Below are positions 10,620 through 20,334 of a stretch of DNA of 64,000 nucleotides, in pieces. The notes beneath the pieces were generated by a model, which saw only the letters and a list, made by a program, of their open reading frames with translations, was not told the DNA's origin and did not search any database. The DNA is taken from contig JAUPSS010000001.1 of assembly GCA_040285825.1 (NCBI GenBank), forward strand, positions 2,232,001 to 2,296,000, in the 5' to 3' direction. Position 1 is the stretch's first letter; every line of letters starts with the position of its first letter. A program made the position numbers and the translations under genes. The DNA is from Eukaryota sp. TZLM1-RC. Taxonomy: Eukaryota > Metamonada: BaSk clade.

Positions 10620-11290
10620 AATAGTTTTTCTGCATTTTTAATAACTCAAATTTCTTCAATCTATGGTCTTCTTATAGATGATAATAAATTATTTTGTACA
10701 ATGCGCCTTTGATGTTTCATTTGTTCTAATGATGTGCCTCATGATTTGATTTGCAAATGAAATTCAAAAATTTCTCCACATCAATTTTTCAATTGTCAAC
10801 TCTATTACTTTCCGATCAAAAATCCATGATGCAGTTAGGGATCTGATCTATTGTATGTCCATGTGAAAGACACACAGTTGTTTCCTTTTTAGAACCATTA
10901 CTCTCTCGTTTGGTTGATGAAGTTATTTTGAATTCTTTGGTCGAAATAGTGGTGATTTAATGCTTGAAGGGACCACCATTAATACAGATGTGAGATCGAG
11001 TAATGACAGTAATGATTCTTTCAAAGCATTATCACATTCAAAAGACAAGAATCCTCTGTCTGTTTTCGAAAATAGAAAACACAAAAATTAATAAATATCA
11101 GGCAAAGTTGCTATTTTTGAATGCTGAATCCCATAATAATTATGTCCTTTGTCCATTTGCTCTTTATTTACATGGCTCTCTTGGACCACTTGCTTTATTT
11201 TTCTTGGATGATTTTGTTGATATTGTGAAACAACCTACAAGAAGAATTTTTGTAAACATGTTTAGGCAGAACGTAATGAATCGTTATTGA
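10620..11290 (+). pseudogene. Degenerate LINE 3' fragment, opposite orientation
   Basis: The plus strand reads QISSIYGLLIDDNK, then NDVPHDLIC, IHDAVRDLIY, a RNSGDLMLEG block and finally LCPFALYLHGSLGPLALFFLDDFVDIV. These match in order the copy at 20335-21225. Stops and shifts occur in several places. It abuts the long minus-strand copy head to head near 10620, so two insertions meet there. Confidence 0.65.
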
Positions 11291-11312
11291 ACTGCAACAT
11301 TCAGTAAAATAA

Positions 11313-12022
11313 ACTCATAACTAATGGGACTAAATTCAATGAAATCAAAATTTCGCTACAAAATCCTGATCTGCTTGTTTTCGCGCCATTGTTTCTCTTA
11401 TTCGATAAAAGAACCGAAGTAATTTATTGATTATAGCAAATTGAATTCGTGACCACCATACATCAAGATTTTGTAGAGGAAATCTTGGTTCAATGATATT
11501 CGTCCCATTAGTTATGAAGTAATTTAATTAAGTGTGCATGTTCAATAAATGTAGTGACCACCACAAAAAGATATCAAATCTATCCATTGTTTCTTGAACT
11601 AGTTTTTGGAAATCATTCAAAAAATTTCCTGCTTGAACTGATAGTCTTCCGTTCATGGAAATTGTCAAAGCAATAAAAACAAGTGGTCTATTTTTATCAG
11701 TTTAAGAATCTTCGATATCTTTTTCATATTTTCTATGTATTTCATTTGCCTTAAATTCAAGAGCTTTTACAGGATTAAGTTTCCTTCTTTGAGCCAAACT
11801 GTCATTTGCAACATTACATGAGACAAAATCAACTATAGCTTCAGAATTATCAATCCAATCACAGAAAATATCACCTCTATCATCAGAACCAAACTTGGAT
11901 ATCGACAGTGTCTCTCTAAGCAAAGGCTTCTTTATACATGAGATTCATTTATTTCTTGCCATATTAAAAACAGTGTCTCTAACAGCATCATGTACTGAAG
12001 AACGATAAGTTACCAATTTGGG
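11313..12022 (-). pseudogene. Degenerate LINE 3' fragment with a nested insertion
   Basis: Minus-strand reading from 12022 gives RSSVHDAVRDTVFNMA, then SKFGSDDRGDIFCDWID, EAIVDFVSCNVANDS and EIHRKYEKDIEDS, closely similar to the long copy at 7491-10620. The downstream part is interrupted by a 95-bp segment in the opposite direction (11459-11553) before continuing to the 3' UTR near 11313 (ACTAATGGGAC shared with the long copy). The copy begins abruptly at about 12022. Confidence 0.75.
11459..11553 (+). mobile_element. 95-bp dead-on-arrival LINE copy
   Basis: This plus-strand segment is the reverse complement of the LINE 3' terminus at about 7491-7585: the last coding codons (QDFVEEILV), the stop and the whole 3' UTR ending TTCAATAAAT. 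It is flanked on both sides by GTGACCACCA (11449-11458 and 11554-11563), a 10-bp target-site duplication. Removing it restores continuity of the host LINE copy (…FLWWS-R-IQFAI…). It is a minimal 5'-truncated target-primed insertion. Confidence 0.85.
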
Positions 12023-12557
12023 ACAAACTCTTTTTTCAAGGGGTTGTCCCCTCTTTATCTTCTGCTTTGTTATATCAAGGTCGGTAGTATGAAGCAAAAA
12101 CTTTCTGTCAATTTTTTTGGATGATTTGGGGTATGAAGATATCGAATTCTCAGTTTCTTGAATAGTTATTCATTGGAATACATAAGTGTTCAGTTTCCTT
12201 TACAATATATACAAAATTCATCAATACTTTAAACTTTATTTCAACTTTAAACGTCAACTATTACTCTGAAGGACAATTTCTTTAGTAATGACCAGTCTCA
12301 TTAGACAGTCTACGACGTCAAACTCGTTTCCTGCAGAAATTGCATGATGTATACCCTGATCCCAAAGCTGTTGATTTTTTGCAAGACTTTGAAGCTGTTG
12401 ACTATTTGAAGAAAGTAGTTATAGACATGTTGTTGTAGACTAGATATCCACAAATGATGGTCTAAATGTTTCTATTATCAATGTTGAAGGACGATTTCAA
12501 ATTTAAATATTAACAACAAAACTTTATCTAAATACAAAAGAAATACCAGGCAAAACC
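12023..12557. other. Intergenic; possible short ORF remnant
   Basis: No gene is confidently present. The plus strand at 12293-12438 reads SLRRQTRFLQKLHDVYP and continues with a coding-like, helix-prone composition to a TAG, but no ATG fits and no family is recognised. It may be a fragment of a displaced gene. Confidence 0.3.
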
Positions 12558-15371
12558 CTAAACCTCAGCTTGCTCCATTAAAATATCCATCGCACAACCA
12601 ATATCATCAAACTTGGCAGTGTAAGAATCATCTAAAAGCTTCTGATCTGCTTCAAGAGAGGTCACATATTTTCTCTCTGCTCTATAAATATGCTTAAACT
12701 TTCTAATAAAAGAAAGATAAACATGATCAAATTGAGAAGGTCCAGGATTTAGTACATTGACTTTGCGAGCTTGTACCAAAACAGTGATACCGAGGGGAAG
12801 AGCTTGAAGAAGAATTGTCAAGATTTTAAATCTGAAATTCCAGGGTTCACCATCAACAAAAGGAATTCTAAAAACCACTGGAACAATGAATGAGAATGTG
12901 GATAAAGGAATAAGCAACCCCAACAAGGCAAGAGAAACAAACAAAAGCAAGTAATCTTGAATTAAAAACAAGAATTGTGCTCCTTCAGAAGAAAGATATT
13001 CAGAATCACCAATACCGATTACCCAAAGTACTGTTGAAGTGAAAGAGTCATTAGTTGGTCTCGTAACAAATAGTTGAGGTATTCTAGTCATTAAAAAGAC
13101 ACAAATTACTGCGGGAATGAACATGCTGGCGAGATATGGAGCAATAACTTGTGGTGTATGAACCAAAGTTGCATCCCATTGAGAAAACCCTCTGATTCTA
13201 GTGATAATATAGAAAGTGGGAATGGTAATGATAAAGTATGCAAGAACTAGTACCAAGGCTATGCGACTGGCACTCTTATTCAAGCTGGTGAAATAATTAT
13301 CAGCATAACGGACACCAGTCAAACATTTGAGATTAACTGCAGAAAACTTTTGGGTAATATACAAGATCAAAACGAGCCCGAAAAAGAAAACTAGAATAGA
13401 AACGGCAATGTTACGGCTACGTTGCATTGAGTAGTAATCAGAGCGAACTTCATCATAAACTTCCAGCATTGAGCCAACAGCCTCGACAATTTCTTCATTG
13501 GTCAAAGTAGAAGGGTCAACTTCATCAATCAAATGATCGTTGTTCTGAATTCTATCCACATAACCCGCTCTTCTGGCAAACAACTTGACAAAATGCTTCT
13601 TTTGTTCGTATAAGTCACGATAAGCTATAGAAGAATCAGGAAGTAAGTCCAAAGCTTCATCAATAATCATTCCAACTGAACCTCTGGGGATTGGAAGGCC
13701 TAATAAAGCATTGACAGTAGGTGCAATGTCTTCCAAAGAGTAATCATCTCTGTTACGAACTGCTCTTGAATTGGGACCGGTATGAGGGTTGGCTGCAAAA
13801 CCAGAGTTCTTCTTGTAAATGGCTATAGGGACTTGGGACAGAATAGGTTCTTCATAACCTCCATGACCCCCGTTATCAACTTGACCATGGTCAGAAACAA
13901 AGATAACAATAGTATCGTCATCAACCTCTTCAATCAAGTTTTCAAAGATTATAGTCTTGTTGGTAACGGCGTCATCATAAGTATCCTTGGTATTCCACTC
14001 AGTTGTTACCCCAAAAGCATGTCCTTGAAGATCAACGTCGGAGAAATGAGCATAGAACAAATCATATTCAGTTTCACCTTCAAGACCAACTGCCCAATTC
14101 AGATACTTTGCTCTCTCTTCATCAGCATAGTGGGCGGAGTCAGCAGAATCAGTATTGAAAGAGGTAGGAACAGTACCATCACCAGTAAGGGATTTCAAAT
14201 GTGACGAAACCAAATCTTTCATCCAAGGTGATGCTGTTAGACCATTAAATGTATTAGAGAGTTGGGCAGTGCGATAAACACTATCAAATCCTGTTTCTGG
14301 AACCAATAAGTTACCCAATACTCCAGTTAATTCTGGTGGTGCTCCTGTCAAAAGAGTCATCCAATTAGGTACAGAGAACGAGGGTAAAAGACATTTGCCG
14401 TGGAAAACTTTTGAATCTGGCGCAAATGTTGATGACGTAATGAAGTTGGATAAACGCTCATTCTTGGATTCAAAGTAATCATACCGGAGACCATCCACAA
14501 TGAAGACCACAACTTTAGTATCATTCACAACTCTTTGAACCTCTGGGTATGTCGGCCAATACTCAAAGTATTCAGCAGAGTAGTCATTTAGCTCCTGCAA
14601 CTGTTGGTCAGTGAAGAAATGGCCTTGAACGGAGAAGATCTTGACCCATTCAGAGAACCAAGTACCAAATACTAAGATTAGAATTAGCGCTACAAAGATC
14701 AAAAACCAGGTTCTCCTGTCAGAAACTCTCTTCCATCTGGAACGAATGTCTTCGAGTTCTACCCATTGATAGAGCTTGTTCTGGGTGTTGAGGGCGGCTT
14801 TGATCTCAGGTTTAAGACTTTCGTCAGAAGTGAGGGACTGTACACTTCGGACTGAGGAAAGAGTAAAGGGCTTGGGAGGAACTGAGATGAGGGAGTACAC
14901 GCGATAGAGTAAGGTTAGTGAAGTCATGTGGATAATGACTGCGATAAAGGCTGCGTTGAGGCGGAACTGGGTAGGGTAGGCGAACAGGAAAAGATCCAGG
15001 CAGAGGAAGATTCCCTTGATGGTGTAGGCTTTCTTCATGAGGGGCTGGCTTCGTTGTTTGATAGCCTTTTCAAAAGCAACAAGAACGGAGACACTGATAA
15101 ACGCCTGAATAAAGGAGAGAAGAATCTGAATCCATAAAAGGATGGAGATGCTTGATGACGACTCAATAGAGATGTTTTGATTGAGACGTTCATCGAAAAA
15201 GGCAGCATTGGCAAAGATTACTCCCATAATAATAATATCGAGAATGAACAGGATACGGATAAACTTAAAGCGTTTCCGAGCTTTCTTCCAGTGAGCAGCA
15301 GAAGCAGCATGTTGTGCACTGGAACCACCAGGAACCACACCCCTGAGGGGATTCATTGTTGTTGAAACCAT
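12558..15371 (-). CDS. Polytopic membrane phosphodiesterase/phosphotransferase (alkaline-phosphatase superfamily)
   Basis: A 937-residue protein from the ATG at 15371 (MVSTTMNPL); the frame is open a little further upstream but without ATG. About five membrane helices (roughly residues 38-240) precede a catalytic domain of the type I phosphodiesterase/alkaline-phosphatase fold, and about five or six helices follow it (from about residue 665). Metal-site motifs are in order: FIVDGLR (about 291-297), a nucleophile region SVPNWMTLLTG (about 333), FSDVDLQGHAFG (about 443), VSDHGQ (about 492) and GGHGG (about 501). GPI ethanolamine-phosphate transferases (PIG-N/O/G) share these motifs and a multi-helix C-terminus, so transfer of phosphoethanolamine in the ER lumen is a reasonable guess. 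The five N-terminal helices are unusual for that family, so a different lipid- or nucleotide-linked substrate is possible. Confidence 0.8.
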   Translation of the reverse strand: MVSTTMNPLRGVVPGGSSAQHAASAAHWKKARKRFKFIRILFILDIIIMGVIFANAAFFDERLNQNISIESSSSISILLWIQILLSFIQAFISVSVLVAFEKAIKQRSQPLMKKAYTIKGIFLCLDLFLFAYPTQFRLNAAFIAVIIHMTSLTLLYRVYSLISVPPKPFTLSSVRSVQSLTSDESLKPEIKAALNTQNKLYQWVELEDIRSRWKRVSDRRTWFLIFVALILILVFGTWFSEWVKIFSVQGHFFTDQQLQELNDYSAEYFEYWPTYPEVQRVVNDTKVVVFIVDGLRYDYFESKNERLSNFITSSTFAPDSKVFHGKCLLPSFSVPNWMTLLTGAPPELTGVLGNLLVPETGFDSVYRTAQLSNTFNGLTASPWMKDLVSSHLKSLTGDGTVPTSFNTDSADSAHYADEERAKYLNWAVGLEGETEYDLFYAHFSDVDLQGHAFGVTTEWNTKDTYDDAVTNKTIIFENLIEEVDDDTIVIFVSDHGQVDNGGHGGYEEPILSQVPIAIYKKNSGFAANPHTGPNSRAVRNRDDYSLEDIAPTVNALLGLPIPRGSVGMIIDEALDLLPDSSIAYRDLYEQKKHFVKLFARRAGYVDRIQNNDHLIDEVDPSTLTNEEIVEAVGSMLEVYDEVRSDYYSMQRSRNIAVSILVFFFGLVLILYITQKFSAVNLKCLTGVRYADNYFTSLNKSASRIALVLVLAYFIITIPTFYIITRIRGFSQWDATLVHTPQVIAPYLASMFIPAVICVFLMTRIPQLFVTRPTNDSFTSTVLWVIGIGDSEYLSSEGAQFLFLIQDYLLLFVSLALLGLLIPLSTFSFIVPVVFRIPFVDGEPWNFRFKILTILLQALPLGITVLVQARKVNVLNPGPSQFDHVYLSFIRKFKHIYRAERKYVTSLEADQKLLDDSYTAKFDDIGCAMDILMEQAEV

Positions 15372-15506
15372 TATTAATGCGGTGAGAGAATCTGAGAATT
15401 TCACACAATGTGAATATTGAATAAATATCCCTAATAATTGTGTAAACTTCTCAACACCAAGGGTTAGTATACACTAAACACCTTGGAAATACGTTGATTA
15501 AAACAG

Positions 15507-16416
15507 CTACTGCTGTCTTCTTAGACCTCTCACACGCCTTGGCCTTCTGAATGGTTCTGGCCTAGTACCAGTGAAATATTCACTAATTGCAATCTCCAGC
15601 TGGTTTCTGGAGGCTGAGATGTCCCTAGACCAGTTGGTCTGACATCGAGGGCAATCGAACTTAGCGTTATTTACCCTTCCGTCATCATGATAGATCTTTC
15701 TATGAAAGACCTTACGGCGATTCACATTTGCTGAGGTCATAAACTCGTCCAAGACTTTGACGCTTTCAAATTGTTTTTTGATTTGTTTGAGAAATCTCTT
15801 TCGGGGGAGACAATACACAGTCGGCGTATTTCTTGGGCCAGGGGCAATTTAAAAACTGAGCACAGCTTTTGAAAAAATTGCGTTTCCAGACGACAGGGCC
15901 GTCAGCAAGCAACTGACAAAAGGCTTCTCGCAGTTTGATGGCTCGACTGCCAAAAAGAGTGGAAAGTCACCAAAATCTACCACCGTCGGCTGAGGTGGTT
16001 TCATTCAGCGGTCGCCAGGGCCAAAAGTGCTGAACAAGATGTTGCAGCGCTTGGTAAACCAAAGGATGGTTTTCAAATGGCCTCCTTTGTTTAGGCTCAC
16101 TTTGGCAAACAAAGTCGAAACAGAGGCTCCAGAACTGGCTTTGAGTAAGCCACATTGAGTGTTCTGGGTATTGGAGCACAAAGAGTCGTGCTAGGTGAGT
16201 AGCATGAGCTCCAATACTAGCAAGAACTTGGAACTGGCGTTCCATTGCCTCTTGTGCCTCTGAGTCGAAGAACTGGTTGACAGACGCTCCCACAGTTGTA
16301 GTTTGTAGAACGTTATCCATTACAGTCAACACAGAACGGAAACAGTCAGAAATGATTGAAAATTTGTTTCCTAAAATTGAAAATTTGTTGAAGTCAATCA
16401 ATCTTATAGTTGTCAA
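15507..16416 (-). pseudogene. Fanzor/TnpB-like nuclease remnant
   Basis: The minus-strand frame at 15507-15818 ends with CPRCQTNWSRDISASRN, then LEIAISEYFTGTRPEPFRRP. This matches the C-terminal zinc-knuckle/RuvC-III signature (C-x-x-C...RD-x-[NS]-A-[AS]-RN-I) of OrfB/TnpB and its eukaryotic relative Fanzor, RNA-guided DNA nucleases associated with transposons. Upstream in shifted frames lie GSRAIKLREAFCQLLADG (about 15820-15960) and a 149-codon stretch (15967-16416) with ASIGAHATHLARLFVLQY, plausible N-terminal parts. The total (about 300 codons) is half a Fanzor, and the RuvC-I and RuvC-II regions are not visible. The locus is therefore broken by frameshifts and probably an internal deletion. 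GC content is higher than its surroundings, suggesting recent arrival. Confidence 0.5.
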
Positions 16417-16719
16417 TTCAAAGTAAAGTTAGTTACAAGTGTTTATTAATGAGACATGTCGTTCAAGATTACTTTCTGAATATTTTCCTTTCTTCAGACA
16501 AGAACTACATGTTACAACAGTTGGTGAGTGGAGTTTGGTTGGGTTGTCATCATTGCCCAGATTCGTAATTGAATTTCATTTCATCACTTACAACATTTCA
16601 TCACTTACTCTACTACGAACCTTCTCCTACGAATCCTTGCTTGCAGCTACTACCACTCTTTATGTCGAAAATTGAGAATCACTTTTATTTTAAGTAATGT
16701 TTTTTTTCTTCCTTCCTCT

Positions 16720-17172
16720 ATGGAATATAACCATGAATACAAGATTGATTCTGGAATCAAATCAAATATAAAAGTCTCTACTATGCAGGGGCACTTATTT
16801 CGTAGAATGATCAACACAGAGCTTTTACTACATTGTCATAGGTCCCTTCCCTTAAGTTCTTTTGTGGCTGCCTGGACTTCATATGAATCAGTCTGGCTGT
16901 CTACCCTCTCTTCTATTCCTGATGTTCCACACCTTGTATTAAAGCTACAGAAGAGTCTACTTTCTGCATGTTTTCATCCTCAGTACCAAAACTTCTCCAA
17001 ACACTGGTTGTCACTATTCAACACTGATTGTGACTTATCCCTGCCCCACCCTTTCCTTCTTTCTCTTTATCAACGTCTCTCTACCCTCGTCACTTGCTTT
17101 CGTCCTTTTTCTGACCCCCCTCCTCCACTTTCTCAAAATCTATTGCTGAATGGTGATCGAATACTGGATTGA
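16720..17172 (+). CDS. Hypothetical ORF, 151 codons
   Basis: An ATG-started frame rich in Leu, Ser, Pro and His (HCHRSLPLSSFVAAWTSYES). There is no domain, signal peptide or clear membrane helix. It lies head to head with the Fanzor-like remnant, and its layout of hydrophobic blocks loosely resembles the N-terminal part of that remnant, so it could be a second, diverged fragment of the same element. A spurious frame in pyrimidine-rich DNA is equally possible. Confidence 0.22.
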   Translation: MEYNHEYKIDSGIKSNIKVSTMQGHLFRRMINTELLLHCHRSLPLSSFVAAWTSYESVWLSTLSSIPDVPHLVLKLQKSLLSACFHPQYQNFSKHWLSLFNTDCDLSLPHPFLLSLYQRLSTLVTCFRPFSDPPPPLSQNLLLNGDRILD

Positions 17173-17454
17173 TTTCGAACCTTTGCCAGGGATTCTGAGT
17201 CTTCTACTGCATTCATATGATCTGGTTTACAAGATCTCAATCAGATCAGAATCAAGTTTTCTTTGATAAAAATGATTTTCTGAATGAAGATTCAATTCTA
17301 AATACTCACTAAAGAATCTACACCAAGAGTCATAGAAGCTAGTTCAAGTTGGCCTTGTTAAGATTTTCAGGATCGCAGACATTTTAAGCGACATCCGTTT
17401 GGGATAGTTGTGATTTATAATTGAATTTCTATCTCACTTATAGAGACTCATAGT

Positions 17455-17560
17455 GATCATTGTACCACGAAAATTTGGACTGTGTGCTACTAATGAAGCG
17501 TTTGTAACAAAAATGACATTATATTTGAATATTCCCTTGTTGAGCTTGCCTGTGCTGTTA
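17455..17560 (+). pseudogene. LINE fragment
   Basis: The plus strand encodes IVPRKFGLCATNEAFVTKM followed by LYLNIP, almost identical to the corresponding block of the long LINE copy (about 8280-8220, minus strand). Only about 35 codons remain, truncated at both ends. Confidence 0.75.
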
Positions 17561-17642
17561 TATATAATATTCGAGCAAATGGACCAACTGCTTAAAGGGA
17601 GCCTGATGATTCAATGACATTTTTATGCACGTGTGCCGTCTT

Positions 17643-19400
17643 TTAGCATTCTTGACATCTCTTTATATGATTAATCATGTTTTTGCGCATGGTTGACCAA
17701 AAGTATTCACGTTGAAGTAATTTCTTTGCGCTAGTCGTTACACTAGGATGACCAACATTTGGCTGCCCATGAATGATAGTTAAAGTCTGCTTCTTTAAAC
17801 TATTTGGAATAACAATTTTCCCACGGCTGTTGTTATACAATTGAATATCAGAATTATTTTTGTAATCTTTTCTCTACTATCAATATAATCTATATATCCA
17901 TCCATTATAAAATCCATCACTTTTTGAACAATTGTTTTTCGTATCGTTATTGTCTTCAATAATATAATAAACTGCTGGAAGATACAACGAGACTTTTTTT
18001 GTAATGAAACTAATTCTGTTCTGAAACTAATTTTTCCATCAAGTGGTGTCTTCATTTAAAGACAGTTACACACAATTCAAAACGATTTAATAATGGAACT
18101 TCTCTATAATGTAACAGTCATCATCCTCTTCTCCTCTTGGTCAACTAACTGTATTGCTTCTTCCTCTGATGACATGTGAACATCATAATGGTCTTTATTG
18201 TCTCCAAAATGTCTTTTCTCATGCCATATATCATCATGATAAGACTATTTTTCACCATCGAAATTGACTTTAAATTTCATGATGATATATTTATATATAT
18301 TAGCCCAGGAATCAGTTACTGGATACATCATACAAAGTGTTCATTTAAAACAAGCCGATATTTCAACATTGCTACACGAGCGTATGAAATGCCATTTCCA
18401 TTTGTTCATCTGTTGACAGATTCGACTGTTTCTTTTGCCAATTGCAGAAAGTAATTTCTTAGTCAGTTTTATTCTCAAAACTGTGTCAAAATTGTGATGT
18501 CACGTTCCATAATTAATGTTGTTTAATACAAATTTCTCTTTATCGGATTAAATTAAATGAAATTACATAATACTTTACGAAAACCAGTTTTCGTTCAGGA
18601 CAAAAATAGTTTCACAAACAGATTTTGAAAGGAAGCCCGGTAGCTGTTTTATAAAGATTCAAAACATGTGAATAGTATATGAATTGAATACATCCTACAC
18701 TTTCTTCCAATCAAACATTTCCCATTTTATAATATGCAATATAATTCTTCCAAAAGCACTTGTCGCTTCAAAATGTCAAAATGCCTTAGGTAAATTTAAA
18801 AATGCTATATAAATAGCTTTGCTCAGAAACTGTAAGATGTCGCTAATCCTGCGCAAATTTGCCTCCACAGGTTTAGTTGAATCATTTACTCCACCAATAC
18901 CACCAAAATTGCCAGTTAATCGTGGTTTTCTGTGATCAGGGTAAATCACAAAACAGATGGGTCTACTGAATTGAGACCTTGCGGACACAGCAAATCCATT
19001 AGGGATCAATTCGTTAAAAATTTCCTCGGGTACCCGTTGGTTTTCTAGGTTTAATCGTCGAGTTTTTCTTTTAACGACCTTATTTTTGTCATAAAATGGA
19101 ATGGTCATCGGCTGACAATCAATTCATCCGGGGGAGGTAGCCCACTAAATACATTTTTGTATTATTCGAGTAGCACGCCTAGGGGTTCCTCATTCCTGAT
19201 GTGATCCAGGCATATTCTACAACCCAACTGTTCTAAATCATGTCTGAACGTGGAGTGTCCAGAATCATCAAATAAGTCTGATTTATTACTCAGTTGTTCT
19301 ATGAATTTAATTGGTTGACAAATCCTGTTATCAACCTCACATTCAGCCTTCAGGTTGGTGTGATGTTGGCAATCCAAATTAATATTGAAACTGTGCTCTT
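17643..19400 (-). pseudogene. Ty3/gypsy-type pol remnant
   Basis: Minus-strand reading from about 19380 downwards: a region of unknown pol sequence (19162-19377), then a reverse-transcriptase start (18776-19108) with NELIPNGFAVSARSQFSRPICFV and a KPRLTGNFGGIGGVND stretch, the decayed equivalent of 'GFI-x-PS-x-S-x-[FY]-[SA]-[SR]-P...R-x-C-x-DYR-x-LN'. At 17643-17860 comes an integrase H2C2 zinc-binding domain: KIVIPNSLKKQTLTIIHG...GHPS...REYFWSTM...HIKRCQEC. Many stops lie between (18056-18775 has no usable frame). The integrase core is missing; the remnant ends at 17643. Confidence 0.7.
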
Positions 19401-20334
19401 TGTAATAAAACTCTTCCGATCCAAAAATTGATGGTGTTAGGGGAGATCTGCATTTCGATTCTTAAAAACAATCGAGTGGCCAAGCTACCCACATTGAGAG
19501 CTAGATCACCATCTGCACATCCTAGGGTCGTGGCTCGGATACCATTTGCCGATAGCTAATCGACGGTATTATTGTCTTCGACCGTCATATTACATTTTAA
19601 AACGAAATCCACTGATAATGCTCAAAATGTTGCTCCATTATCAATTTCGCCTTGCACTTACACGTTGTTTATCGAGCATTTCAACCAAAGTTGCCCGTGA
19701 AAACTTGCTTGGTCTTCTGTTACCCTGGATAGTTTAACAGTAGTAATAAAACCCACCGGATTGGATGACCTTCTAAATTTTGTTGATGGATTTATGTGTC
19801 TATATTTCGAATCGGTATTTCTCGTTTTATATATGGTGTTGATTGAATTATGTGTTAGGTTTCTATTAGAAGATGTATAATCATATCATTTATTACTATT
19901 GACGGAGTAAATAACCAATTATTTGTTTCTTCCGAAGGTAGCATTTCGCGTAAATTTCAGAATGTAAACCTCCCTAAGTCTGCCCAATCAAAAAGCGCAG
20001 TTGGAATTTTGAGGTGCCCCATCCACTTGATGTTTAAAAGGAAAATCACTACCCTTAATCAAAACATTATCTAGAACTCTTTGGTCAGGATAACTATCTA
20101 CCCATACATTGAGCTTCACAATCCATGCATTTGGAAACACCAATAAGATCTTGTTGGGGCCAACTCGTTGCTCTGTTAATTCAATGATTTTGGTTCCCAT
20201 TGTTCTTACAAAGGTTTCCCTGTGGTGAAATTGAATTGTATCAGCTCTATCTGCAACAAACCGTGTAACAAAAAACGTACAGAATTTTTGGCTTATTTAA
20301 TGTCTGTTGATCCATAAATTTTGAAAAATCAAAG
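19401..20334. other. Mobile-element debris, unassigned
   Basis: Short frames exist on both strands, for example the minus strand at 19988-20200 with WVDSYPDQRVLDNVLIKGSDF, which loosely recalls the region preceding the reverse transcriptase of DIRS-like elements, but nothing is strong enough to name. The stretch separates a gypsy remnant from a LINE copy. Confidence 0.35.

Larger units (their letters stand above)
7491..10620 (-). mobile_element. LINE with zinc finger, RT and restriction-like endonuclease (longest copy, frameshifted)
   Basis: The longest copy of the main non-LTR family. The minus strand reads, in order: an N-terminal zinc-finger-like module (CNTCGISF...RCLKC, about 10340-10290); a reverse transcriptase with motif A LDFSNAFNSL, motif B SSGVKQGDPLGPLLF, motif C AYMDDVVLIGD and the HLGSFLG end of the palm; a thumb block (GGLGWTKASILTSCAFVGG); a CCHC-like knuckle (CICSN...LRHALNC); then the R..D/D..V/K..KY endonuclease (SDDRGDVYCDWID...VDFVSCNV...KHRKYDKEIED). 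The single polyprotein frame is broken near 10130, 8950 and 8040. The 3' UTR runs to about 7491 with TTCAATAAAT near the end. The domain order places it with early-branching REL-endonuclease LINEs (R2/R4/NeSL-like) rather than APE-type LINEs. Confidence 0.85.

Noticed and set aside
15372-15404. GTG at 15404 as start of the membrane phosphodiesterase
   Set aside because: No ATG there; the first in-frame ATG is at 15371 and leaves the protein complete.
16720-17172. Second Fanzor copy in plus orientation
   Set aside because: Similarity to the N-terminal part of the minus-strand remnant is only a vague match of hydrophobic blocks; no RuvC or zinc motif.
18176-18454. 92-codon plus-strand frame in the gypsy remnant
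   Set aside because: Lies opposite decayed pol sequence, with no domain; treated as chance.
19988-20200. DIRS/tyrosine-recombinase element
   Set aside because: One short resemblance only (WVDSYPDQRVLDN); no recombinase or RT motif nearby.
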